Part shown: piece after piece, positions 1 to 8,611 of the stretch
Layout of the letters: each line of letters opens with the position of its first letter
Position numbering within the stretch: position 1 is the stretch's first letter
Origin: Shimia sp049116215
Lineage (GTDB): Bacteria; Pseudomonadota; Alphaproteobacteria; Rhodobacterales; Rhodobacteraceae
Length of the DNA: 64,000 nt
Reading direction: 5' to 3'
NCBI RefSeq assembly: GCF_049116215.1
Contig: NZ_JAGDZB010000001.1
Location: 682,001 to 746,000, forward strand
Notes under the pieces: generated by a model
Seen by the model: the letters and a program-made list of their open reading frames with translations, nothing else
What the model was told of the DNA's origin: nothing
Databases searched by the model: none
Program-made: the position numbers and the translations under genes

Positions 1-43
1 GAGCATTTATACGTGAGTCGCTCAATCAGGGATCCCACCGCAA

Positions 44-847
44 ATGGCACTTTTTCACATTTTTCTGGTGGCGATCCTCCAGGGTCTCACCGAGTTCCTG
101 CCAGTCAGCTCCTCAGGGCACCTGATTCTACTGTCCAAAGTGACCCCTCTGCCGGACCAGGGACTCGCCATTGATGTCGCCGCACATGTCGGCACGCTGG
201 GCGCAGTGATCCTCTACTTCTGGAGCGACACAAAGACCGCCTTCGCAGGATTGCCCCGCATGCTCACAGGCCGCGTCGACACGCCGGGAGCGCGGCTCGC
301 CTTCCTGCTGAGCGTGGCAACCATCCCCGTCATCGTTGCGGGCTTCCTGCTTAAAATCACCGGCCTGAATGACGCCATGCGCTCGGTCGCCGTGATTGGC
401 TGGGCCATGATCTTGTTTGGCATTTTACTGTGGTGGATGGACCAACGCGGTCCGCAAACCAAAACCGAGGGCGACTGGTTTCTCAAAGACGCCATTAAAA
501 TGGGCCTTTGGCAAGCGCTCGCGCTGATCCCCGGAACCTCACGCTCCGGTATCACCATCACCGGCGCCCGCCACCTCGGCTATACCCGCAAAGACGCCGC
601 AAAACTGGCCATGCTGATGTCGGTCCCAACCATCATCGCCAGCGGCGCGCTTCTTTCACTGGATGTCATCAAAGAAGCCAACATGGATCTGGCAAAAGAC
701 GCCGCCATCGCCGCTGTCTTCTCCTTCTTTGCCGCCCTCCTGGCACTGGCACTCATGATGCGCCTGCTACGCTCCGTGAGCTTTACCCCCTATGTGATCT
801 ACCGCATTTTTTTGGGGGTGGCCCTACTCTTTATCGCTTACATCTGA
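44..847 (+). CDS. uppP: Undecaprenyl-diphosphate phosphatase UppP (BacA family)
   Basis: Integral membrane enzyme that dephosphorylates undecaprenyl diphosphate so the lipid carrier can be reused for peptidoglycan and surface glycans. The 267-residue length is normal for the family. The first conserved motif is seen as Q13-x3-E17 followed by FLPVSSSGH (18-26). The second, PGTSRSG, is at 163-169 and contains the catalytic-site arginine R167. The rest is hydrophobic helices ending in a membrane segment. It faces rpsT across a shared bidirectional terminator. Upstream sequence lies mostly outside the window, so its promoter is not seen. The family call is secure. Confidence 0.95.
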   Translation: MALFHIFLVAILQGLTEFLPVSSSGHLILLSKVTPLPDQGLAIDVAAHVGTLGAVILYFWSDTKTAFAGLPRMLTGRVDTPGARLAFLLSVATIPVIVAGFLLKITGLNDAMRSVAVIGWAMILFGILLWWMDQRGPQTKTEGDWFLKDAIKMGLWQALALIPGTSRSGITITGARHLGYTRKDAAKLAMLMSVPTIIASGALLSLDVIKEANMDLAKDAAIAAVFSFFAALLALALMMRLLRSVSFTPYVIYRIFLGVALLFIAYI

Positions 848-856
848 GCACAAAAA

Positions 857-882
857 AACGCCGCTGAAACAGCGGCGTTTTT
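857..882. terminator. Bidirectional intrinsic terminator between uppP and rpsT
   Basis: A 9-bp perfect stem (858-866 with 870-878, loop AAA) has a T-run on its right for uppP and an A-run on its left that serves as a T-run for rpsT on the other strand. Confidence 0.85.
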
Positions 883-905
883 CCGTATCTGTTGTGAAGA
901 TCGGC

Positions 906-1169
906 TTATGCCAGCGCCTTCACCCGTGCGGTCAGGCGGGACATTTTCCGCGCTGCGGTGTTCTTGTGGTAAACACCTTTGGTCACACCGCGCATCAGCT
1001 GAGGCTGAGCGGCACGCAGAGCTGCGGTTGCTGCGTCTTTGTCACCGGATTCGATCGCTTCTTCCACTTTGCGGATGAAAGTACGGATACGGGAACGACG
1101 GGCTTTGTTGACTTCGAGACGACGCTCGTTCTGACGGGCGCGTTTTTTTGCCTGGGGCGAATTTGCCAT
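906..1169 (-). CDS. rpsT: 30S ribosomal protein S20
   Basis: Small basic 87-residue protein that binds 16S rRNA in the 30S body. The N-terminus MANSPQAKKRARQNERR is typical of S20, and the protein is rich in Lys, Arg and Ala helices. An AAGG ribosome-binding site precedes the ATG. In many alphaproteobacteria rpsT sits beside dnaA and an enoyl-CoA hydratase gene. Here its upstream neighbour is a sensor kinase, while the mutM/enoyl-CoA hydratase pair lies about 34 kb away. Confidence 0.96.
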   Translation of the reverse strand: MANSPQAKKRARQNERRLEVNKARRSRIRTFIRKVEEAIESGDKDAATAALRAAQPQLMRGVTKGVYHKNTAARKMSRLTARVKALA

Positions 1170-1284
1170 GATCTGAGACCTTTTGGTTCGGTACGGTTAA
1201 ATGCGTGCTTCATCCCGAACGGGCTCTCTTCTTCAGAGAATCAGATCAAGCCTAGGCGGGCTGCACGCGCATGTATGGCGGCGG

Positions 1285-1312
1285 TGTATAGAGATTTTGC
1301 AGAGAAACGCAA
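1285..1312 (-). promoter_or_regulatory. Likely sigma-70 promoter of rpsT
   Basis: Read on the minus strand: TTGCGT (1312-1307), a 16-nt spacer, then TATACA (1290-1285), about 115 nt upstream of the rpsT start codon. The spacing and -10 element are good and no competing gene overlaps it. This leaves a leader of roughly 100 nt. Confidence 0.6.
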
Positions 1313-1342
1313 TCCCCCTCCGCCAATGCGTGCTTTCAAACG

Positions 1343-4300
1343 TCAGTCCCGCTGGTCAATCAATGCCCGGAACTCTTCCAGCCGCTTTTCAAGCGCCTCA
1401 AAGCGCGCGCCAGTGTCACCCTCTGCCCTTTCACGTTCCTTGAGCGCCAACACAAATTTCACCGTCTTCAAAACATCCCGCCACCGAGGATTGTCCGGCA
1501 ACGTCTCTATCAACAAATACTTATCAAGCGTGCGAGTCTGCAAAGAGGTCTTATCAAGGTTCACCCGCCAAATACCGCTGGCCTCGGCAAAATCAATCTT
1601 GCTCTTCCCCGTCGCAGCTCCCCAGATCTCCAGAGAGTCCGACATCAACGCCACAATGGTTTCCCGATACCCATCCCCGACGGAACTGCCTTCCACGTCC
1701 TCTTCGCTTTGCGACATAAGAGACGGCAAAGACGTGTCCACAACATCTCGCAGAGAACTCACAAACTGCGCTTTTGGGGTTGGTCCCGGTGTGAACAGCG
1801 CGGCCCGCCCACCTCCGGCTTCCGGCAACATCGCAAACAGGCTGACCTGATGCGCCTGTCCACGCAGCATCACCTCGATGTGGATCGGCTCATCTTCAAC
1901 TTCGGTTTGCTCCAACGCTGGCAGGATATCCTCTGGCAACACGTCTTTTAGCCGACTCTTATTCACGGTCACGGGCTTGTCCAAAACCGTCTGACCCGCC
2001 TCATTCGCATAGGTAATCAGGCCGCGCGCATTCACACAAATCAGACCGTCATCCAACGTATCAAGCAACTGCGCCATCCGCCGCTGAGACAAGCGCAAAG
2101 CATCCTCAATCTGAATCCGGCGCTCAATCTCTTCTTTGAGTTCGCGGTTCTCCGCGGCCGAGCTTCGGGCCCGGCTGGCCTCCAGCAGAGTGCGAATTCG
2201 ACTGAGCAACTCGTCTTTGGCAAACGGCTTCACCACATAATCATTTGCGCCCGCGTCAAACCCGGCCAGCATGTCACTGGTGCGGCCGCGCGCTGTCAAC
2301 AAAATAATGGGCAACTCATGCAGGCGGTGCCGCCGACGCAAATCCCGCGCCACATCCAGACCACTCAAACCGGTCATCATCACATCCAACACAATCAGGT
2401 CCGGCCGTTCCTCCGCGACACATCGCAACGCCTCCGACCCATTATGTGCCGTGATGACCCGATACCCCTGCGGCACCAGCAGATTTTGCAACACCTGCAA
2501 ATTGATCGGCTCGTCATCCACCGCAAGGATCAAAGGCGACCCTTCCGGCGCAGCAGTGCCCACTTGCTCCATGTCCGGGCGCGGCACGGCGGCAGCAGCA
2601 AATTCGGCAGGCAAGAGGTCTTCTGGCAACGAAATTGGCGTATGGTCTGTCACTGGCAAAAGCACACGGAACTCCGCCCCGTCTCCCTGCGTGCTGGACA
2701 CCTCGATACTGCCTGACATCAAATCCGCCAGGTGCCGCGCAATGGTCAGGCCGAGCCCGGTTCCGGTGGCTTGACCGGACCCATCCGGTGTCAATTGCTC
2801 CAGCGGGTGAAAAATGCGCTCCATACTGTCTTCCGCAATACCCGGCCCGTGATCACGGATGGACACAACCAACTGATCGTTACCGTCCACCAGCGCGGTA
2901 ATTTCCACATCACTGCCGGCCCCGTATTTCACAGCATTGGACAGGAGGTTGAACAGAATTTGCTCAAACCGCACTGGGTCCGCGTATACTGCTGGCAAAT
3001 CCTTCGGAAGATCGATGTGAAATTTGGCGAGATCCACTTGGAAGGTTGGCTGCAACAGCTGCACAACGCTGTGTATCGCTTGCGACACGTCGACCGGCTG
3101 CAGATCCAAGCGCATCCGCCCCTCACGAATGCGGTAAATATCCAGAAGATCATCCACCAAGCGCGACAAGCGCCGCGCGCTAAATGTAATCAACCGCAAC
3201 TGGCTGGCCTGTGCGGGCAACATGTCCCCCATCGCGCCACCCTCAAGCGTTTCCAGAATGCCAATGATGCCGTTCAACGGTGTGCGCAGCTCATGGGAGG
3301 TATTGGCCAAAAACCGATCTTTCATGCGATCCGCTTCTTCCAATTCGGCATTCTTCTCACCGATCTCCCTTAGTTTCTCTTGAAGCTCATCATTTTTGTC
3401 CCGAATGAGATCAAGCTGATCGCGCAACGCACGCCGCATTTGGTTCACTGCCCGCGACAGGCGCGCATACTCCACCGGACGGTCATATTCCGGCAGTGCG
3501 TCGTTCAGGCTGCCTGTTGCAACCGCACTGGCCGCTTCTGACATGCGTCGTACCGGCCGCGTGATGGCGCTGGAAAAGACAAAAGACAAAAACGACAACC
3601 CAACCGCCGCCGCCGCGCCAATCACCAGCAGGGTCTCCCGCAACCGATCGCTGTTCTGAAACGCCGCATCCCTGCTGGTTTCGGCTACCACTGTCCATTG
3701 TGGAAACGGCTCTTCCAAAATGCGCCACGCCGACAGGGACGCGCCGCCAGACAACCCTGCCTCCAGGACCGCCACACCTTCCGAACTTGTCATTTGTTTC
3801 GGCATGCGCACCGGTTCACCGGCAACCGGCGCTCCGTTGGAGGCAATCACAATGTCACCGGAGGACAGGACAGACAGATCCGCTTCGCTCTCCGTCACCA
3901 ACCCTTCAAGACTATTTGGAGGTATGCGCAGGATCATTGCCCCCTTATGACTTCCATGCAGCCGCACAGGGACAGCCAAATAAGCTGCGAGTTCGCCGGT
4001 GATGGCATCCACAGCAAAGTCCTGAAACACAGGACCAAATGCCTCACCAGACGTTACTTTGTAATAGGCCTGCCCCAACCCAATCACGCGTTGATTAAGC
4101 GGCCGCCCCAAATAGGCGTCCTTGTGAACGGAATAGACAACCTGCCCATGCCGATCTGCCAGGTAGAGATTGTCAAACTCGGCCTCCCGCAGGAAGTCCA
4201 GAAAGTCAGCATGAAACCGTCGATGCGTGTTGGAGTACTCCAGGGCCTCGCGCAACAACCGATCTTCTGTTTCACCATCAGATCGGCTGCCACTGGCACT

Positions 4301-4633
4301 ATCCACACCAAATATATTGCGTAACTGCGCTCCAGCTTCCTCCGGAGTGCCATCCATCTGTCGGAGCGCATGGCTGAACCCGTAAAACTCCCCCACCGAG
4401 TAGCGCACATTGGCTGATTGCGCGAGGTTCTCTGCCTGCCGACTGGCATAGGTCATATACTGCGCGATCTCACTCGCCTTGGCATCCCGCGCAAAGGCAA
4501 CCTTTTCAAAAGTTTCCGTTGTGATGGTTTGATTGACCAGCCGATAAAACACCAACCCGCCAAGTGCCAATGGCAACACAGACGCAAGCAGAAAGGTGAC
4601 AAGCAGGCGCGCGCGAATTCCCTGTAGAGGCAC
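1343..4633 (-). CDS. Hybrid sensor histidine kinase with receiver, PAS-like and conserved C-terminal tail
   Basis: Membrane-bound hybrid kinase of about 1096 residues. Order: membrane helix near 10-30; large periplasmic sensor region to about 340 (Cache-like by layout); second membrane helix; HAMP; coiled coil; HisKA with SHELRTPLNG (His447); ATPase domain with N box and GTGLGLTIA; receiver domain with DDEP, phospho-acceptor Asp750 and a VKPF lysine; then a PAS-like segment and about 180 residues with motifs TRTLDKYL and NPRWRDVLKTVKFVL that I cannot assign. The GTG at 4633 has a GGAG site 5 nt upstream. A TTG at 4696 would add 21 residues but has no such site. No partner regulator is adjacent, and its target is unknown. 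Confidence 0.9.
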   Translation of the reverse strand: MPLQGIRARLLVTFLLASVLPLALGGLVFYRLVNQTITTETFEKVAFARDAKASEIAQYMTYASRQAENLAQSANVRYSVGEFYGFSHALRQMDGTPEEAGAQLRNIFGVDSASGSRSDGETEDRLLREALEYSNTHRRFHADFLDFLREAEFDNLYLADRHGQVVYSVHKDAYLGRPLNQRVIGLGQAYYKVTSGEAFGPVFQDFAVDAITGELAAYLAVPVRLHGSHKGAMILRIPPNSLEGLVTESEADLSVLSSGDIVIASNGAPVAGEPVRMPKQMTSSEGVAVLEAGLSGGASLSAWRILEEPFPQWTVVAETSRDAAFQNSDRLRETLLVIGAAAAVGLSFLSFVFSSAITRPVRRMSEAASAVATGSLNDALPEYDRPVEYARLSRAVNQMRRALRDQLDLIRDKNDELQEKLREIGEKNAELEEADRMKDRFLANTSHELRTPLNGIIGILETLEGGAMGDMLPAQASQLRLITFSARRLSRLVDDLLDIYRIREGRMRLDLQPVDVSQAIHSVVQLLQPTFQVDLAKFHIDLPKDLPAVYADPVRFEQILFNLLSNAVKYGAGSDVEITALVDGNDQLVVSIRDHGPGIAEDSMERIFHPLEQLTPDGSGQATGTGLGLTIARHLADLMSGSIEVSSTQGDGAEFRVLLPVTDHTPISLPEDLLPAEFAAAAVPRPDMEQVGTAAPEGSPLILAVDDEPINLQVLQNLLVPQGYRVITAHNGSEALRCVAEERPDLIVLDVMMTGLSGLDVARDLRRRHRLHELPIILLTARGRTSDMLAGFDAGANDYVVKPFAKDELLSRIRTLLEASRARSSAAENRELKEEIERRIQIEDALRLSQRRMAQLLDTLDDGLICVNARGLITYANEAGQTVLDKPVTVNKSRLKDVLPEDILPALEQTEVEDEPIHIEVMLRGQAHQVSLFAMLPEAGGGRAALFTPGPTPKAQFVSSLRDVVDTSLPSLMSQSEEDVEGSSVGDGYRETIVALMSDSLEIWGAATGKSKIDFAEASGIWRVNLDKTSLQTRTLDKYLLIETLPDNPRWRDVLKTVKFVLALKERERAEGDTGARFEALEKRLEEFRALIDQRD

Positions 4634-4985
4634 AATAACTCCGAATTTTCTGGTTTTGCTGCGCGCGATCCTGCGGTCAGACACGACGCGAAACAAGGGG
4701 CGAAGTTATAATATGGCAAGAAATTTTTGGCACATAGAAATATCTAACACACTGAAAGAGAACGTTTTTTATCCTCTCCAAACATACCTACACACAGGTT
4801 TTGACGAAATTTCCGATTTTTCTGGTGCCATTCCCAGCGCTGCGAGGATTTCAATGCACGACATCCGTGGCGTTTGGTGAGGAGACCAAATGCAACCATG
4901 ATTTGTATCATTGCCGCTCGAAACCGTGCGGCATCCGGCGGATAAACATGAGGCGGGACACCCCGCCCGCACAGGGAGAGACAAA
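4634..4985. other. Intergenic control region between sensor kinase and ABC importer operon
   Basis: No convincing gene is seen in this stretch between two divergent genes. It is comparatively A+T rich on the kinase side. It holds a TTTGGT/ACCAAA dyad (4873-4890), a small ATGAT/ATCAT repeat (4898-4911) and a GC-rich hairpin (4952-4967: GGCGGG, loop ACAC, CCCGCC) just before the AGGGAGAG ribosome-binding site of the binding-protein gene. I could not place a clear sigma-70 promoter. Confidence 0.5.
4873..4890. promoter_or_regulatory. Candidate operator upstream of ABC importer operon
   Basis: Perfect 6-bp inverted repeat TTTGGT-N6-ACCAAA, about 95 nt before the first gene of the importer/GH20 operon. 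It is the strongest dyad in the intergenic region. The binding regulator is unknown; no regulator gene of a matching class is adjacent. Confidence 0.35.
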
Positions 4986-6641
4986 ATGAAATTTAAGGCT
5001 ACCGCCGGGCTTTTGGCTTCGGTTGCCCTTTGGACAACCACCGCTCAAGCCGAAGAAACCGTACTGACCGCTCTGCCGGATCAAGTCACGGCATGGGTGG
5101 AAAACTTCAACCCATTTAACCAGACCACAGCAGCCCCCTCCGTCATGCATTTCATGTATGAGCCGCTGATCATCTTCAACGCATTGGACGGCGGCAAGCC
5201 AATCTTCCGTCTGGCAACCGCATTTGACTACGCCGACGACCTCGGCTCGATCACGGTGACCCTGCGCGACGGCGTGCAATGGTCCGATGGCGAAGCCTTC
5301 ACCGCAGACGACGTGATAAAATCCTTTGACCTCGCACTGGGCAATCCGGCTCTGGACAGCGTGGGTATGGCCCAGATGTTGTCTGGCGTCGAAAAAATTG
5401 ACGACAAAACCGTACGCTTCAATCTTGCCACGCCTTCCAGCCAGGCGATGTACCAAATCGTGCGTGTGCCAATTGTGCCTGAGCACGTCTGGAGCGGCGT
5501 TGATGATCCTGTGACTTTCACCAACCCAAATCCGGTTGGCTCCGGTCCGCTGACCGAAATCCGCCGTTTTACCCCGCAGGAATACACTCAGTGTCGCAAC
5601 GACAACTACTGGGATGCCGACAGCCTGAAAGTGGACTGCATGCGTTTCCCGCAGATCGCCAACAACGATCAGGCACTGGCCGCTGCCGCCAATGGCGAAT
5701 TGGACTGGATGGGCTCCTTTCTGCCTGACATTGACAACACGTTTGTCGCCAAAGACCCGGAGCACCACAGCTACTGGCTGCCAGGCGGCTCGCTTGTGGC
5801 CTTCTATATGAACTTCGAAGCGCCTGAGGCCGGTGACAAAGCCGCGTTCAACGACGTGAACTTCCGCCGCGCTGTCTCCATGGCGTTTGATCGCGAAGCC
5901 ATGGTGGAAATTGCCGGTTACGGCTACCCGACCATCAACCAGTACCCCTCCGGTTTGGGCCGTGCCTTCCACGCATGGAACAACGATGGGGTGGATGAGA
6001 AGTTTGGTGCCTTCACGCAATACGACATCGAAGCAGCCAAGGCGCTTCTGGCCGAAGCTGGCTTTAAAGACATCGACGGCGACGGTTTTGTCGAATCCCC
6101 TGATGGCGAACAAATCGACCTTGAAGTCATCGTGCCAAATGGCTGGACCGATTGGGTCAACAGCTGTCAGATCGCCGTCGAAGGCCTGAACGCAGCGGGT
6201 ATCAAGGCCAATGTTTCCACACCTGAAGCCGCAGTATGGACTGAGAAGCTCATCACCGGTGAGTACGACATGGCCATCAACTCGGTGCGTGTGGGTGCAA
6301 CCCCGTTCAACCAATATCTAGACTCGCTGCACACAAACAACCAAGCCAAATCCCGCTTTGCAGCCTCGCGTTACTACAATGAAGAGTTGAGTGGCCTTCT
6401 GGATAAGTTCACTCAGACAAGCGACACCGAAAAGCAGATGGAAATCATGGCTGAGGTACAGGAAATCATCGGGGAAGAGATGCCGCTTGCGTATGTCTTC
6501 AACAACCCGCGCTGGTATCAGTACAACACCAAGCGTTTCACCGGCTTCTTTAACGCAGACAACCCGGTGGCCAACCCGGTGGTTCACAAGACCAACCCGG
6601 CCCGTTTGGTCCACCTGCTGAACCTGCGTCCAGCCAACTAA
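4986..6641 (+). CDS. ABC transporter substrate-binding protein, dipeptide/oligosaccharide type (SBP_bac_5)
   Basis: Periplasmic binding protein of 551 residues that captures the ligand and delivers it to the two permeases downstream. A cleavable signal peptide ends near TAQA (about 22). The mature part has the cluster-C layout of DppA/OppA proteins, with an early 'W..EPL' type region and a large two-lobed fold. The ATG at 4986 is chosen because it follows AGGGAGAG and starts the signal peptide; an upstream in-frame start would add 25 non-signal residues. First gene of a six-to-seven gene operon ending in a GH20 hexosaminidase, so chitobiose-like sugars are a better guess than peptides. That is inference from context. 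Confidence 0.88.
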   Translation: MKFKATAGLLASVALWTTTAQAEETVLTALPDQVTAWVENFNPFNQTTAAPSVMHFMYEPLIIFNALDGGKPIFRLATAFDYADDLGSITVTLRDGVQWSDGEAFTADDVIKSFDLALGNPALDSVGMAQMLSGVEKIDDKTVRFNLATPSSQAMYQIVRVPIVPEHVWSGVDDPVTFTNPNPVGSGPLTEIRRFTPQEYTQCRNDNYWDADSLKVDCMRFPQIANNDQALAAAANGELDWMGSFLPDIDNTFVAKDPEHHSYWLPGGSLVAFYMNFEAPEAGDKAAFNDVNFRRAVSMAFDREAMVEIAGYGYPTINQYPSGLGRAFHAWNNDGVDEKFGAFTQYDIEAAKALLAEAGFKDIDGDGFVESPDGEQIDLEVIVPNGWTDWVNSCQIAVEGLNAAGIKANVSTPEAAVWTEKLITGEYDMAINSVRVGATPFNQYLDSLHTNNQAKSRFAASRYYNEELSGLLDKFTQTSDTEKQMEIMAEVQEIIGEEMPLAYVFNNPRWYQYNTKRFTGFFNADNPVANPVVHKTNPARLVHLLNLRPAN

Positions 6642-6657
6642 ATCTCCCAACCTTTGG

Positions 6658-6680
6658 GGCCGCTCATCTGATGGGTGGCC
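6658..6680 (+). promoter_or_regulatory. Intercistronic hairpin after the binding-protein gene
   Basis: A 10-bp stem (6658-6667 with 6671-6680, two G-T pairs, loop CTG) lies between the binding-protein stop and the first permease. It has only a weak T-rich tail, so partial termination or 3'-end protection of the abundant binding-protein mRNA is likely. A possible GTG start at 6675 falls inside the stem, which argues against using it. Confidence 0.5.
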
Positions 6681-6725
6681 TCACTTTTGGTACAACTCCT
6701 CCCTCCCGACAGATGGTTTGACCTG

Positions 6726-7703
6726 ATGCGTTTTCTACTGAAGCGGCTCGGCTTCTACGGCGTGGCCTTTCTTGTGGCTGCGACCTTTAATTTCATGATC
6801 CCCCGCTTATTGCCCGGCAACCCGGCCGACATCATGCTGGCCAACTCCGGCGGCATGATTGCCCCCGAGGCCCGCGACGCGCTGATGGCAACCTTTGGCT
6901 TTATCGACGCCCCTCTGCATGAACAGTATTTTGCCTACCTCGGCTCGATCTTCACCTGGGACTTCGGCCTGTCGATCAAGTTTTACCCAATGCCGGTGGC
7001 AGATGTGCTGATGCAAGCCCTGCCCTGGACCCTGTTCCTCACCGGCTCTACCCTTTTAATTTCGTTTTCTATCGGCACGCTTTTGGGCATTCTCGCTGCC
7101 TGGCGTCGCGGACAGCTGACGGACGTGATCGCCTCGCCAACCGCACTGGCCCTGCAATCCGTGCCAGCGGTTGTTGTGGCGCTGTGTGGCCTCTACTTTC
7201 TTGCGGTGCAAAACCGCGTCTTCCCAACCTCCTACGCCTTCAATCCAAGTCTGGACCCGGCCTGGAGCTGGGAGTTCATTTCTTCGGTTTTATACCACGG
7301 CTTCCTGCCGGTCGTGACGCTGAGCGTCGTGTTAATTGGGGGCTACCTGATCACCATGCGCAACAACATGATTGGCCAGCTTGGCGAAGACTATCTTGCC
7401 ATGGCCGAAGCCAAAGGATTGAGCGATGCCCGCGTGCGCTACGCCTATGCCGCCCGCAACGCGCTCCTGCCCTCTGTGACTGCTCTCGCACTCAGCTTCG
7501 GCGCCCTGTTTGGCGGCTCGCTGATCACCGAAGTGGTGTTCAACTATCCCGGCGTTGGCAACCTCCTATACCTTGGCATTGTTGGGCGTGATTTCCCGCT
7601 GATCCAAGGCCAGTTGCTCATCATGACACTTGCCATGCTGCTCGCGAACTTCGCGGTAGATCTGGCCTATGTCTTCCTTGATCCCCGATTGAAGAGGGCC
7701 TGA
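6726..7703 (+). CDS. ABC transporter permease, DppB/OppB type
   Basis: Inner-membrane permease of about 325 residues with six hydrophobic helices and the BPD_transp_1 fold. The N-terminus MRFLLKRLGFYGVAFLVAA is the usual DppB-type first helix. The EAA coupling loop is seen as MAEAKGLSDARVRYAYAARN near residues 225-245. The ATG at 6726 is preferred over a GTG at 6675 that would sit in a hairpin. Its stop codon overlaps the ATG of the second permease, so the two are translationally coupled. It forms a heterodimeric channel with the next gene product. Confidence 0.9.
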   Translation: MRFLLKRLGFYGVAFLVAATFNFMIPRLLPGNPADIMLANSGGMIAPEARDALMATFGFIDAPLHEQYFAYLGSIFTWDFGLSIKFYPMPVADVLMQALPWTLFLTGSTLLISFSIGTLLGILAAWRRGQLTDVIASPTALALQSVPAVVVALCGLYFLAVQNRVFPTSYAFNPSLDPAWSWEFISSVLYHGFLPVVTLSVVLIGGYLITMRNNMIGQLGEDYLAMAEAKGLSDARVRYAYAARNALLPSVTALALSFGALFGGSLITEVVFNYPGVGNLLYLGIVGRDFPLIQGQLLIMTLAMLLANFAVDLAYVFLDPRLKRA

Positions 7704-8611
7704 TGTCTGATCTTCTCCGAACTTTCCTGCGCAACCGCAAAGCCGCCATCGGCCTGACCATCGTGTTGATCTACGTGGCGATTGCGATCTTTGCGCCCCT
7801 CATCGCGCCGTTTGACCCTGTAGCCCGCGTTGGCCGCCCGCATCAGGCACCGTCAGCTGAACATTGGCTCGGCACCACCCGCATGGGTCGTGATGTGTTT
7901 AGCCAGCTGATCTGGGGCACCCGGACTTCACTGATGGTGGGCATCATTGCCGGCCTGATAGTCACCGCCATTGGCACCACCATCGGCATTACCGCTGCCT
8001 ATTTTGGGGGGTGGGTTGATGATGTCCTGAACTTCCTGACTAACGTCGTGCTAGTCCTGCCGCAACTGCCTCTGCTGCTGGTTCTGGCCGCGTTCCTTGG
8101 TCAAGTTGGTCCCTGGGCCATTGCCCTGATCATCGGTCTGACCTCCTGGGCCTGGGGCGCACGCGTCACCCGCGCGCAGGCCATGTCCCTGAAAACCCGC
8201 GATTTCATTCAGGCGTCTGCAATGATTGGGGAGCCAAACTGGCGCATGATCCTTGTGGAAATGCTGCCCAACCTGCTGTCGATCATTGGTTTCAACTTCA
8301 TTGGCTCCGTGATCTTCACCATCATCACTGAAGCTACGCTGGAATTCCTTGGACTAGGCAGCCCGCTCGCCACCTCTTGGGGCACCATGCTTTATAACGC
8401 GCAAACCGCCTCCGCCATTATGGTGGGCGCCTGGTGGGAAGTGCTGGCGCCCTGTGCCGCAATTGTCCTGATCGGTATTGGTCTGTCGCTGATGAACTTT
8501 GGTGTCGATGAAATTGCCAACCCGCGTATGCGCACCCTTGGCAATGTCGCCAAAGCCCTGCGCATTGAGAAACGCCTGACCCGTCAGCGCATGCAGGAGG
8601 CCAACCAATGA
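7703..8611 (+). CDS. ABC transporter permease, DppC/OppC type
   Basis: Second permease, 302 residues, with the short N-terminal OppC_N segment (MSDLLRTFLRNRKAAIG) then a BPD_transp_1 domain. The motif HWLGTTRMGRDVFSQLIWG near 52-70 and the coupling loop around 165-185 (RAQAMSLKTRDFIQASAM) are typical of DppC proteins. Start codon overlaps the upstream stop and its own stop overlaps the ATPase start, consistent with coupled translation of a five-part importer. Confidence 0.9.
   Translation: MSDLLRTFLRNRKAAIGLTIVLIYVAIAIFAPLIAPFDPVARVGRPHQAPSAEHWLGTTRMGRDVFSQLIWGTRTSLMVGIIAGLIVTAIGTTIGITAAYFGGWVDDVLNFLTNVVLVLPQLPLLLVLAAFLGQVGPWAIALIIGLTSWAWGARVTRAQAMSLKTRDFIQASAMIGEPNWRMILVEMLPNLLSIIGFNFIGSVIFTIITEATLEFLGLGSPLATSWGTMLYNAQTASAIMVGAWWEVLAPCAAIVLIGIGLSLMNFGVDEIANPRMRTLGNVAKALRIEKRLTRQRMQEANQ

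Noticed and set aside
894..1850. Plus-strand open frame spanning rpsT and the kinase C-terminus
   Set aside because: It crosses two real genes and a promoter on the opposite strand.
6675..6725. GTG start extending the first ABC permease by 17 residues
   Set aside because: It lies inside a stable hairpin and the extension is not conserved-looking; the ATG at 6726 gives the usual N-terminus.
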